A stretch of DNA of 64,000 nucleotides from Oenococcus sicerae (GTDB lineage: Bacteria > Bacillota > Bacilli > Lactobacillales > Lactobacillaceae). The stretch spans positions 1,364,001-1,428,000 of the forward strand of contig NZ_CP029684.2 of assembly GCF_004102045.2 (NCBI RefSeq), in the 5' to 3' direction. The translations under genes and the position numbers were made by a program. The notes under the pieces were generated by a model that had not been told where the DNA came from, made no database searches, and saw nothing but the letters and a program-made list of their open reading frames with translations. Shown piece by piece: positions 54,266 through 62,701 of the stretch. Within the stretch, counting starts at the first letter, position 1. Every line of letters begins with the position of its first letter.

Positions 54266-54455
54266 ATAAGATGATTTTTTAAAAATGTAAGAAAACAATA
54301 TTCTCAAAAAAATAACGAACTTTAAGACAAAAATTGGCAAATTATTGATACAAATTACGAACTAACTATCATTGATATTGAATGTTTAAAGTGAAATTCA
54401 AAGATTAGTAGACAAAAATTATCTGCTTATTCCTAAAAATTTTGTCACTAAAATT

Positions 54456-55544
54456 GTGACGATCGAAGGAAATGAGATTGAGCCACTATTTGAAATTCAA
54501 ATTTTAGCCGCAAAAAGTATTTTGTCTTTTTTTAAAAGTAAAATGAGTTGTATTGATTTTTTAGAGGAGTTTGAATTGGTATCTTATAAGGAATTAAAAA
54601 TCGGTAAACACAATATACCTACATGGGACGGTATGGCCTCGGTTGTGCTAGAAACAGCAGCTCAAAAACCTGAGTGGCATGTGACAGACCTCTTACAGAC
54701 GGCTGCTAGTAGTATTGGTCTGCCGGAATACCTTTATAATCAGTCCTATCCTAAATATCCAGACGGCCGTATTATTGACGATCGTGCCGGTTGGGCAATT
54801 AGTGAACTCACGACTGCCGGATTGCTGATGAGGCCAAGGAGAGCGACTTATACAATCACTGATTTAGGTAGACAAGTTTTTGCTAAATATGGTTACAAAT
54901 TAGATGGCAAAATCATTCATGCTCAAGCTGCCTATCTGGTTCACACACAAGAATTAAAAGAACGGAATCAGACAACTGAGGCTAATGATATTTCTGACAG
55001 TCCTGCCGAAGAGGAATTGTCTAAATCCAGTTTTATTAAAGAAATTACTGAGCAAAGTACCAAGTATAACAATGAGGTAGCAACTGATTTATTACAGAGA
55101 ATCCGAGAGTCTGAGCCGAAATTTTTTGAGAACTTAGTGGTTAAATTATTGGTTGCAATGGGCTATCAAGGTGACAATGGCACTTCCTGGACGACTCAGT
55201 TCACTAACGATGGTGGGATCGATGGCGTTATTAACCAAGACCCGTTGGGTACAAGCACTGTCTATGTACAAGCCAAAAGATATAAAGAAGGAAACGTCGT
55301 ACAACGTCCTGAAATTGACGCTTTTTATGGCGCACTTCACCGCGCACATGCCGATCGTGGTGTTTTTATCACAACTTCGAAATACTCTGACGGTGCGACT
55401 GAAGCAGCTAAAAGCGATTCTATCATCATTATCGATGGGATTCGCTTGACTAATTTGATGCTGAAATATCAAGTCGGTGTTCAAGTTAAGCACCATTTTG
55501 ATTTATTTGAGATAGATGAAGATTTCTTCGATGCAGATATTTGA
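54456..55544 (+). CDS. mrr: Mrr-family restriction endonuclease
   Basis: The 362-residue protein has an Mrr N-terminal winged-helix domain (about residues 55-150: IPTWDGMASVVLETAAQ, then DDRAGWAISELTTAGLLMRP) and a C-terminal PD-(D/E)xK nuclease domain with GGIDG, VYVQAKRYK and GVFITTSKYSDGA. Mrr enzymes cut methylated or foreign DNA. About 55 residues precede the usual family start, and the open frame continues upstream to 54390 without a start, so the 5' end may be a fusion with a truncated gene. The GTG at 54456 has no ribosome site. Confidence 0.88.
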   Translation: MTIEGNEIEPLFEIQILAAKSILSFFKSKMSCIDFLEEFELVSYKELKIGKHNIPTWDGMASVVLETAAQKPEWHVTDLLQTAASSIGLPEYLYNQSYPKYPDGRIIDDRAGWAISELTTAGLLMRPRRATYTITDLGRQVFAKYGYKLDGKIIHAQAAYLVHTQELKERNQTTEANDISDSPAEEELSKSSFIKEITEQSTKYNNEVATDLLQRIRESEPKFFENLVVKLLVAMGYQGDNGTSWTTQFTNDGGIDGVINQDPLGTSTVYVQAKRYKEGNVVQRPEIDAFYGALHRAHADRGVFITTSKYSDGATEAAKSDSIIIIDGIRLTNLMLKYQVGVQVKHHFDLFEIDEDFFDADI

Positions 55545-55554
55545 GAGTAAGAAC

Positions 55555-55794
55555 ATGTATATTTTCTTAAGAGTTTATGACTGTGTTGCGAATTGTCAAC
55601 CCACAATTGAGTGGATCTTAGATCAGTATCAGATCAAAACGGATAATGCTTCTGGGATTGTTGATGACCCTAATGGCTTTAGTGATGACCAGCGATACAT
55701 CTTTGATTTGTTGTTGAAAGTGATTAATATCAGCTTGAAGACACTTGATTTAGTGGGGCAGTTGTCCAAGCTAGAGGTAACGGATAATGATTAA
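55555..55794 (+). CDS. Small ORF of unknown function between mrr and the PHP-ATPase
   Basis: The frame has 79 residues from ATG 55555 (92 if started at 55516 inside mrr). It contains IEWILDQYQIKTDNASGI, DDPNGFSDDQRY and a helical end (FDLLLKVINISLKTLDLV). From memory, the DDPN motif followed by LLLxVINxSxKT resembles the extreme C-terminus of some large predicted restriction helicases, so it may be a detached remnant or a stand-alone version. It overlaps the next gene by eight bases, which suggests co-expression. Confidence 0.6.
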   Translation: MYIFLRVYDCVANCQPTIEWILDQYQIKTDNASGIVDDPNGFSDDQRYIFDLLLKVINISLKTLDLVGQLSKLEVTDND

Positions 55795-58402
55795 TCAAAT
55801 TAGCAGAGGATCTGAGTGGCATAAATGGGATTTACATCTTCATTCATGCTATTCAGAACTGAATAATTGTTTTTCTCATGATACAACAGGCGAGATTTGT
55901 GAAGATGATTTTGTGAACTGCATCAAACAAAGTGGCTTGTCTGCCATAGGCCTTACTAATTACTTTAATTTAAAAAAAGAAGATCTTGCGCTAAAAAATC
56001 GACTCAACAGTTTGGGAATTAAGACTTTTCTCAATATGGAAGTTCGTTTATCTAATCTAAATAAGGTGGACGAACTATTTGATTATCATGTTATTTTTGA
56101 TGACAGCTTAGATGATCAGGTTATTAAAAATCTAATGGGAGAGCTCAAGGCAAGCACAGAGTCTATCGATGTTGCCTTCAACAGACTCAGTAAAGATCAG
56201 ATTGAGCATACAGCATGTATATCTTTTGAAGAACTGAATCAGATCTTAGAAGCAAATGAAGAGCTGAGAGGTAAATATATTAAGGGATTTTTATCAAGAG
56301 GACACGGAAGCGCTACTAGCGATGCTGATCCAAAAAATCAAACTGTTTTTAGAGATATTGCAAAGAAGTCGGATTTTCTCATTCATTCTTCTGATAATGC
56401 CAATAATTTACAAAAAGATCGTAACTATTGGCTAAATAAATCGCCATATGTAAAACCTCTACTACAGAATTCTGACGCACATTCACTTGATCAGATTGGA
56501 AAAAAGTTTTCTTGGATTAAAGCTGACTTAACATTCGATGGTTTGAGACAAATTTTATTTGAACCAGAATCACGAATCTCGTTGGACGAATCTAAGCCTG
56601 ACCAGAAAAGCGATTATCTTACCATTGACCACGTTAAGTTTCAGCAAGAAATTGATGGCAAAAAGTTTGATAAAAAGATCTATTTTAATAGCAATTTAAA
56701 TACAATTATTGGAGGAAGATCAAATGGAAAATCCACGCTGACCAATTCGATAGCTAAAGCTTTGAAAAACAAAAATTATACGAAAAAAGATGAGAATGGT
56801 AATCAAATGTTCTCTTTCGATAATTCTAATTTTGAAGTTTTTTGGCAGGGAGATGGCCAGCCAAACAACGATCGGGAGGTAGAATTTTTGCCACAGGATT
56901 ATATGATTCGATTGGTTCAAAATGATAAGCAAAGAAATGAACTAATTGAAAGTACAGTCAGAACCGACACAAGTAATTTTGAAAAAATACAAAATTTTCG
57001 AAAAAATGAGCAATAAAAATTGGACGAAATTAATGAGTCTGTTAGCCAATATCTTGGTTTAAAACGGGATTTTTTGCACCTCCAAGAACCGGAAGGAGAC
57101 AAAAAAGGCATTCAATCAGAAATTAAAAAGATTACTCAGCGGATAAAAGAGCAACCATCTCAGAGCGATTTTTCCGCGGATGACGGAAAAAAATATCAAC
57201 AACAAATCGATTCACTTGATCAACTCAGTCGTGAAAGAGAACAAATCGACATTGATTTACGATCTTTTAAAAACTTGGCCAATCAGAAAATCGAACTACA
57301 AAAAGACTTCGCAGAGATAACTGACGAAACAAGAATCTCTCTGCAGAAATATTTAGATGATCTCTCTATGGACCTTAATCAGAAGTGGTCTACTAAGATA
57401 TCTGAACTAAAAGATGTTAAAGAAAACCAATCTAGGGAATTAGATAAAAAAATTGAAACTATTAAAAAATCGCCCGAGTATTTGAAAGGCAATGAGCATA
57501 TTTCACAGAACGAAGTACTTTCTCAACTGATTGAGTCTAAGAAACAAGAACAAGTTCGTTTGAGTGCGTTTGATAAATTTACAAAAAACAAAGAAAATTT
57601 GGAAGAAAAAATTAAAGACTCTCAAGATGATATCCTAGCAAAGTATCAGCAGTTGCGTGATGTACAGAATACCCTCCAAAAAGATTTTATCATTCAAGCT
57701 GGAAAAAATGGAATCGTTGAAATTAAATTGTATTTTAAGCGAATTCGCTTTGATGAACAACTCAACGGTTTGTTAAATAAGGGAAATAAGAGTAACCTCG
57801 ATTTTATTAGCCACTTTGATTCTGACACCGATAATACAATTAAAGGTCTATTTACAGAAACAAATCTTTCTTATAATCAAAGCAAAGGACAGGATGATTT
57901 AATTCAGGGGGTGTTTAACCATAAATGGTTTGAATTAACTTATGAATTAAGTTATGAGGGTGATGATTTTAATCAGATGTCCCAAGGCAAAAGAGCTTTT
58001 GTTATTTTGACATTATTATTGGAATTTAGTGAAGATAAAAAGCCGGTCATTATTGACCAACCTGAAGATAGTTTAGATAACCGTGCCATTTATAAAGATT
58101 TGACAAGGTACCTCAAAACCAAGAAAAGGGAACGCCAAATTATCTTAGTTACCCATAATCCTAATATTGTCGTTGGATCAGATGCCGAAAATATCATTGT
58201 AGCTAATCAAAATTCAATAAATACTCCAAATGTGAATGGTATCAAGTTTGATTATTGTAACGGTTCACTTGAAAATTCATTTGAGAAGCAGGAAGGAAAA
58301 TCATTTTTAGCAAGTCAAGGAATTCGTGAACATGTTATTGAGGTTCTTGAAGGAGGAAGCGATGCCTTTGAGAAACGTGAGAAAAAATATAATATGAATT
58401 AA
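55787..58402 (+). pseudogene. PHP-domain SMC-like ATPase (TrlF-like), interrupted by one in-frame stop
   Basis: Two frames in the same phase, 410 and 460 residues, are separated only by TAA at 57014-57016. Joined (about 871 residues) they form an N-terminal PHP domain (KWDLHLHSCYSE, HxH), an ATPase with P-loop IIGGRSNGKST, a long coiled coil spanning the stop, and a C-terminal half with SQGKRAF and Walker B VIIDQPEDSLDN. This is the architecture of TrlF-family AAA-like ATPases found in defense islands. The second half has only a TTG without ribosome site. Interpreted as a recent nonsense mutation; read-through or a sequence error are alternatives. Confidence 0.85.
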
Positions 58403-58552
58403 AAGTCAATTTTTTGTGTTTAGAAATTTCTCACATAAAATTAAGTTACGACATATTTCTCATTTAAATAAAGAAAGTTAGCGACAACGAATGTGACCAA
58501 CGTATATTAAACAGCATTATCATATAAATGTTAATTTGAAGGAACGACACTA

Positions 58553-59026
58553 ATGAATGAAATAATACAACCTCTATCTCAAAGAAACGCCCTGATTATC
58601 GCTGATGAATGGCATTACTCAGGACAATATGCTTTTTATGATATGACGGCCGATCCAGAAGACTATCAAGAGATAATTAATCCAGCTTTGAGAAGAGATG
58701 TTTACTATGAATTTCTAGATCACCAGCAAAAACTGCTCGGATTTTTCGTTATTGAGCCTGTTAATGGAAGCAAAGGTACTTACGAAATTGGATTAGGCCT
58801 TGCGCCAAGTCTAACCGGGCATGGTCTTGGAAAAAATTTTTTAGAACATATCATCAGTTATGCAATAACCCATTTTTCGGTAAAAAAAATTATTTTGGAT
58901 GTCGCAGAATTTAATACTAGGGCACAAAAACTTTATCGTAGCATCGGTTTTAAACAAGCAAGACAGCACGAACAAGAAACAAACAATTCAACTTATACTT
59001 TTATTGAAATGACTAAAGATTTTTAA
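58553..59026 (+). CDS. GNAT family N-acetyltransferase
   Basis: The 157-residue protein has the acetyl-CoA motif A segment LAPSLTGHGLGKNFLEHII and the VAEFNTRAQKLYRSIGFK motif B, typical of GNAT enzymes of the RimI/YhhY kind. The acceptor is unknown. GAAGGAACGA provides a ribosome site. It marks the right border of the defense island. Confidence 0.88.
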   Translation: MNEIIQPLSQRNALIIADEWHYSGQYAFYDMTADPEDYQEIINPALRRDVYYEFLDHQQKLLGFFVIEPVNGSKGTYEIGLGLAPSLTGHGLGKNFLEHIISYAITHFSVKKIILDVAEFNTRAQKLYRSIGFKQARQHEQETNNSTYTFIEMTKDF

Positions 59027-59272
59027 TAGGCAACCATTCATTGATCTTCCCATTTTAATTTTGATAGGCTTTTTGCTGAAACGGCTTGCTAGCGTTCAGA
59101 TCATCACATGAACTATTTTTAAATAACGACTCATGGATTTAACTTCATTATTTTTTTGAGAGACACATATTAAATCAACGATCGGCGGCAGATTTATCCA
59201 TTTCCATATGTAGTGATCGTCTACGTAATTCTCCCATGCCACTTAGAAAACAAACATCCAAATCTAAAATTT

Positions 59273-59713
59273 TCACTTTATATCAGTACTTGATGGCCCA
59301 TCATCGAATTGAAGAGCAATGTCATCCATTGGGATTAGTAAAGTAGAACCTGTCGATTTCGGTTCTATTTTTTTCAAACTTCCGCTTTTCATCACCAGAG
59401 GCATATTCAAAGACTGGTCAATCATATTCGGTAATTGTTCTTGTTTTTGCAATTTTTCGAACTCCAAGTCACTAACATGTTCCATAAAACCTAGGAAACG
59501 AAATGATTCAGCAGCGTTTCCTTTATTATACGGGGTAATTTCCAAATCAAATTTAATTGAAAAAGACGTAATACTGTTTTTAATTGTCCTCTGCCTTCTC
59601 CGATTTAAGATCACAAGCAAATCCGAAGAATGCTCTTTGTTGAAAATACGCCAAGTAATAAATACGGCAAATAATGCCGCAATGCTACTGATCCATTCAG
59701 GAATCGTACCCAT
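59273..59713 (-). CDS. Hypothetical protein with N-terminal membrane helix
   Basis: From ATG 59713 the protein has 146 residues: one membrane helix (EWISSIAALFAVFITWRIF), then a soluble part with a likely beta-sandwich (SITSFSIKFDLEITPYNKG) and acidic C-terminus. A longer frame opens at 59818. I do not recognise the family. Convergent with the GNAT gene; the 246-base gap between them shows nothing notable. Confidence 0.55.
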   Translation of the reverse strand: MGTIPEWISSIAALFAVFITWRIFNKEHSSDLLVILNRRRQRTIKNSITSFSIKFDLEITPYNKGNAAESFRFLGFMEHVSDLEFEKLQKQEQLPNMIDQSLNMPLVMKSGSLKKIEPKSTGSTLLIPMDDIALQFDDGPSSTDIK

Positions 59714-60034
59714 TAGGCCAGATTGATAAGTCTGATAGACGAAGATTTTCAAAAAGGAAAACAAACGAAAATAAATTAAATAATGCAAAACAGCCGACCT
59801 TTCGTTGAAGTATTTCAAAAAATTAAATCATGTTAGGCAGGTACTGATTAAAACTCCCCTAAAAATCAATATATCCTATTCTACTTTTAAAAACGATAAA
59901 TTATTTTACTTATTTTCCCAAACGGTCGTATTCTGCCAATCAATGTTTGCGGCCATTTTTGCCTTTTCAAATGCTTTATTAAATAACAAAATGTGTCTAG
60001 CGCTACAATTAGACTATCTTTTTTTGGAGACGAT

Positions 60035-60415
60035 ATGCTTAAAATTTTGGCGGATATTGCAACACTGATCGTGGCTTTTGAGGCACTTGGAATTATGTTA
60101 TTGGAGATGTTTGGCACGCAAACATTGATGGCTCAAAAAGCTTTTGACCTGACGGCCGCTTATTTAAAACAAAAAGAGGCGCGTATTAGTATGGCTAATC
60201 AAGGCCTTTATAATGGTTTTATTGGCGTTGGCATTCTGTTGATTCGTTTTGCATTTCCACAACAAGCAGTCTATCCAGGGCTGCTGCTTTTTATCAGTTT
60301 TGTCGTTATTGCAGCAATTTTTGCTACTTTCACGGCTAGCAAGAAAATTATTTTGACACAGGGACTACCAGCGATCATTGCCTTGATATTCGTGGTATTA
60401 GCCGCAGCGTCATAA
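60035..60415 (+). CDS. DUF1304 family membrane protein
   Basis: The 126-residue protein has four hydrophobic segments and the family pattern: VAFEALGIMLLEMF, then NQGLYNGFIGVGILL near residue 60. Function is unknown. ATG 60035 has GGAGACGAT as ribosome site and starts the first membrane helix, so it is preferred to the longer frame from 59993. Confidence 0.88.
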   Translation: MLKILADIATLIVAFEALGIMLLEMFGTQTLMAQKAFDLTAAYLKQKEARISMANQGLYNGFIGVGILLIRFAFPQQAVYPGLLLFISFVVIAAIFATFTASKKIILTQGLPAIIALIFVVLAAAS

Positions 60416-60456
60416 TCCTTGTTTATCATTCCTGCGAATATGTTAAACTGCATTTA

Positions 60457-60470
60457 TGAAAGCGCTTTTA
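60457..60470 (+). promoter_or_regulatory. Putative CcpA cre site upstream of the second oxidoreductase
   Basis: TGAAAGCGCTTTTA matches the cre consensus with one mismatch, 35 bases before the start codon of the Gfo/Idh/MocA gene. It shares the first eleven bases with the glk site. Confidence 0.5.
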
Positions 60471-60505
60471 ATAGGCTTTAAAGTGAAGCGAGTGGAGGAT
60501 GCCAC

Positions 60506-61462
60506 ATGAATTTTGGATTGATTGGTCCTGGACGGATCGCTGAAAAATTTGCACTGGCTGTAAAAGAGGTCCCTGGTGTTCGAATAGTGGCAGTCGCATC
60601 CCACCATCTTGAAAAAGCTCAGCATTTTGCTGACAAATTTGAGATCGATCAAGCCTATGGCGATTACGCTGAATTATTAGCTGATCCAGAAGTTGATGCG
60701 GTGTATGTTGCTGTGATCAATGAATTTCATTTCGATGTTGTCAAACAGTCTTTGCTTGCCAAGAAGGCGGTCTTGTGTGAAAAGCCGCTGACGCCCAGCC
60801 TTGAAGAGACGCAGGCACTATTGCTTTTAGCCAAACAGCAAAAGGTATTGCTGATGGAGGGCATGTGGACGCTCTTTTTACCTGCCATTCATCAGGCTGC
60901 GGCCTGGCTGCAAAACGAGCGCATCGGTCAGGTCAAATTTATTAATTGTAATTTCAGCTATTTCGCGGAAGTTGATCCAGAAAGCCGCTTGTTTTCTAAA
61001 AAGCAGGGTGGCGGTGCTTTGCTGGATATCGGCGTGTATTGTGTCGCTTTTCTGTTGGAAATGATTGGTGAGCGGCCAAAGCAGATCAAGTCGCTGCTCT
61101 TTGATGGCCAGACAGCCGTTGATGAGATGGGGACTGTGATTTTTCGTTTTCCCAACGGTACAATTGCGAATTGCAATTTTGGTTTTCAAGCCCGCATCGA
61201 TCAAGATGCTCATATTTATGGTTCGCGCGGCAGTATTTTTGTGAAACATTTTTCTGCTTCGCGTCGGGTCGAACTCTATGATGTCAATGATAATTTGATC
61301 GATTTTTTTGATGATCCGCAAGAAAATGGTTTCGCCTATGAAATTCAGCATTTTGCCAGCAGCTGGGATAATAACGAGACCGAAGACAGCTTGATGCCGC
61401 ATTTTAAATCGCTGGCGCTGAGTGAGATCATGCAGCATATTAAGGAAAATGGCGAAGGCTGA
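60506..61462 (+). CDS. Gfo/Idh/MocA family oxidoreductase
   Basis: The 318-residue protein has the N-terminal Rossmann motif GLIGPGRIAEKFA, the EKP signature (CEKPLTPS near residue 93) and the GGGALLDIGVYCVAF segment of the C-terminal domain. It is related to the protein at 706-1677. Substrate unknown; a cre-like site suggests a role in sugar or polyol use. The ribosome site is GTGGAGG. Confidence 0.9.
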   Translation: MNFGLIGPGRIAEKFALAVKEVPGVRIVAVASHHLEKAQHFADKFEIDQAYGDYAELLADPEVDAVYVAVINEFHFDVVKQSLLAKKAVLCEKPLTPSLEETQALLLLAKQQKVLLMEGMWTLFLPAIHQAAAWLQNERIGQVKFINCNFSYFAEVDPESRLFSKKQGGGALLDIGVYCVAFLLEMIGERPKQIKSLLFDGQTAVDEMGTVIFRFPNGTIANCNFGFQARIDQDAHIYGSRGSIFVKHFSASRRVELYDVNDNLIDFFDDPQENGFAYEIQHFASSWDNNETEDSLMPHFKSLALSEIMQHIKENGEG

Positions 61463-61524
61463 CTTTTTTTGAAAAATGACTTGTTTTTTTGAAAAAAATG
61501 TGTATTGTTAATAACAAGCTCATT

Positions 61525-61581
61525 ATGAATTTATCGCGACCCACAAGTTCATTGATTTTCTCTAATATCGCCCGACGATAA
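61525..61581 (+). CDS. Candidate arginine leader peptide of the arg operon
   Basis: An 18-codon frame encodes MNLSRPTSSLIFSNIARR and ends CGA CGA TAA. It contains three Arg codons, two of them directly before the stop. The stop abuts the 5' arm of the terminator that precedes argC. A ribosome stalled at the tandem Arg codons would cover that arm. The Shine-Dalgarno is weak, and the AT-rich ATGAATTTAT could instead belong to an ArgR site, so the call is tentative. Confidence 0.5.
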   Translation: MNLSRPTSSLIFSNIARR

Positions 61582-61625
61582 AACAGTTTTTTCACACGTT
61601 TTTTGTGTAAAGAAGCTGTTTTTTT
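61581..61625 (+). terminator. Terminator/attenuator in the argC leader
   Basis: AAACAG pairs with CTGTTT, the following T-run with AAAGAAG (with two G-U pairs), and ACAC with GTGT around a seven-base loop, followed by TTTTT. It lies upstream of argC and downstream of any leader promoter, so it works as an attenuator unless it belongs to the upstream gene. Confidence 0.75.
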
Positions 61626-61648
61626 GTACTCAAATTTAGGAGAATATC

Positions 61649-62692
61649 ATGAATAAGAACGTTGCACTAATTGGTGTTTCCGGTTATGCCGGGACAATAC
61701 TCTATCAATTACTGAAAAATCACCCCAAAGTCGGCACTATTACACTATATGGCCATCGCGATGTTGGCAAACACCTGTCGGAAATTCAGCCCGATCTCGT
61801 CCAGTATGGTCAAGTCGATCCTGTGATCAATCAATTCGATCCGCAAAAAATAATGAAAGAAGCCGATGCCGCTTTTTTTGCAAGTTCGGCAGGGGTCACG
61901 AACCAAATTGCCGGTACTTTGATCGAAGCTGATTTTCCCGTCATCGATCTATCGGGTGATTATCGATTATCGGATCCAAAAAGTTATGAAAAATGGTACA
62001 AAAAACCAGCAGCTAAAGCCGATGATCTAAAAAAAGCGACCTATGGTCTATGCGAATTTCATCCAAAATTAAGTCGATATGTCGCAAACCCCGGCTGCTA
62101 TGCTACAGCAACTTTACTAGGATTGGCGCCAGTCGTTTTAAATAATTTGATTGATTTAGATTCGATTATTGTCGATGCTAAATCCGGTGTCTCAGGAGCT
62201 GGTAAAAAATTAGCCCCTGGGAGTGCATTTATGACCGTCAATGAAAATTTAACCGTGTACAAGGCGAATCGACATCAGCATATTCCAGAAATCGTGCAAG
62301 AATTAAAAAACTGGAATCCTCAACTTAGATCCATTCAATTTACGACAACTTTATTGCCGATCACGCGCGGCATTATGGCGACAATTTATGCTCATGTTGC
62401 AAAGGGAATACAGGATCCGGAAAAAATCATCAGTCAGGCTTTTATCGACACTTATGAAGATAAGCCGTTTATCAAACTACACGGATCAAATTTACCATCG
62501 ATCAAAGATGCTGCTTACAGTAATTTGGACGCGATCGGTTGGCAATATAATCCGGTCACAGGCGTTATCTTGATCGTCAGTGTGATCGATAATCTGCTCA
62601 AAGGCGCAGCTGGACAAGCTGTTCAAAACTTTAACATGATGTTTGGATTTAATGAAAGGATCGGTCTACCCATTGTACCGATCATGATCTAG
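61649..62692 (+). CDS. argC: N-acetyl-gamma-glutamyl-phosphate reductase
   Basis: The 347-residue enzyme reduces N-acetylglutamyl phosphate to the semialdehyde with NADPH in arginine synthesis. It has the N-terminal GVSGYAGTILYQLL dinucleotide fold, the catalytic Cys in NPGCYAT (near residue 150) and the conserved HQHIPEI histidines. A strong TTAGGAGAA precedes the ATG. First structural gene of the arg operon. Confidence 0.96.
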   Translation: MNKNVALIGVSGYAGTILYQLLKNHPKVGTITLYGHRDVGKHLSEIQPDLVQYGQVDPVINQFDPQKIMKEADAAFFASSAGVTNQIAGTLIEADFPVIDLSGDYRLSDPKSYEKWYKKPAAKADDLKKATYGLCEFHPKLSRYVANPGCYATATLLGLAPVVLNNLIDLDSIIVDAKSGVSGAGKKLAPGSAFMTVNENLTVYKANRHQHIPEIVQELKNWNPQLRSIQFTTTLLPITRGIMATIYAHVAKGIQDPEKIISQAFIDTYEDKPFIKLHGSNLPSIKDAAYSNLDAIGWQYNPVTGVILIVSVIDNLLKGAAGQAVQNFNMMFGFNERIGLPIVPIMI

Positions 62693-62701
62693 GAGAATTT
62701 T

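Noticed and set aside
57020-58402. Second half of the PHP-ATPase as an independent gene
   Set aside because: It is in the same frame as the first half, starts within a coiled coil at a TTG without ribosome site, and has only half of the ATPase.
60878-61438. 186-codon minus-strand frame opposite the second oxidoreductase
   Set aside because: It is entirely within a gene with strong family motifs and has no start signals of its own.
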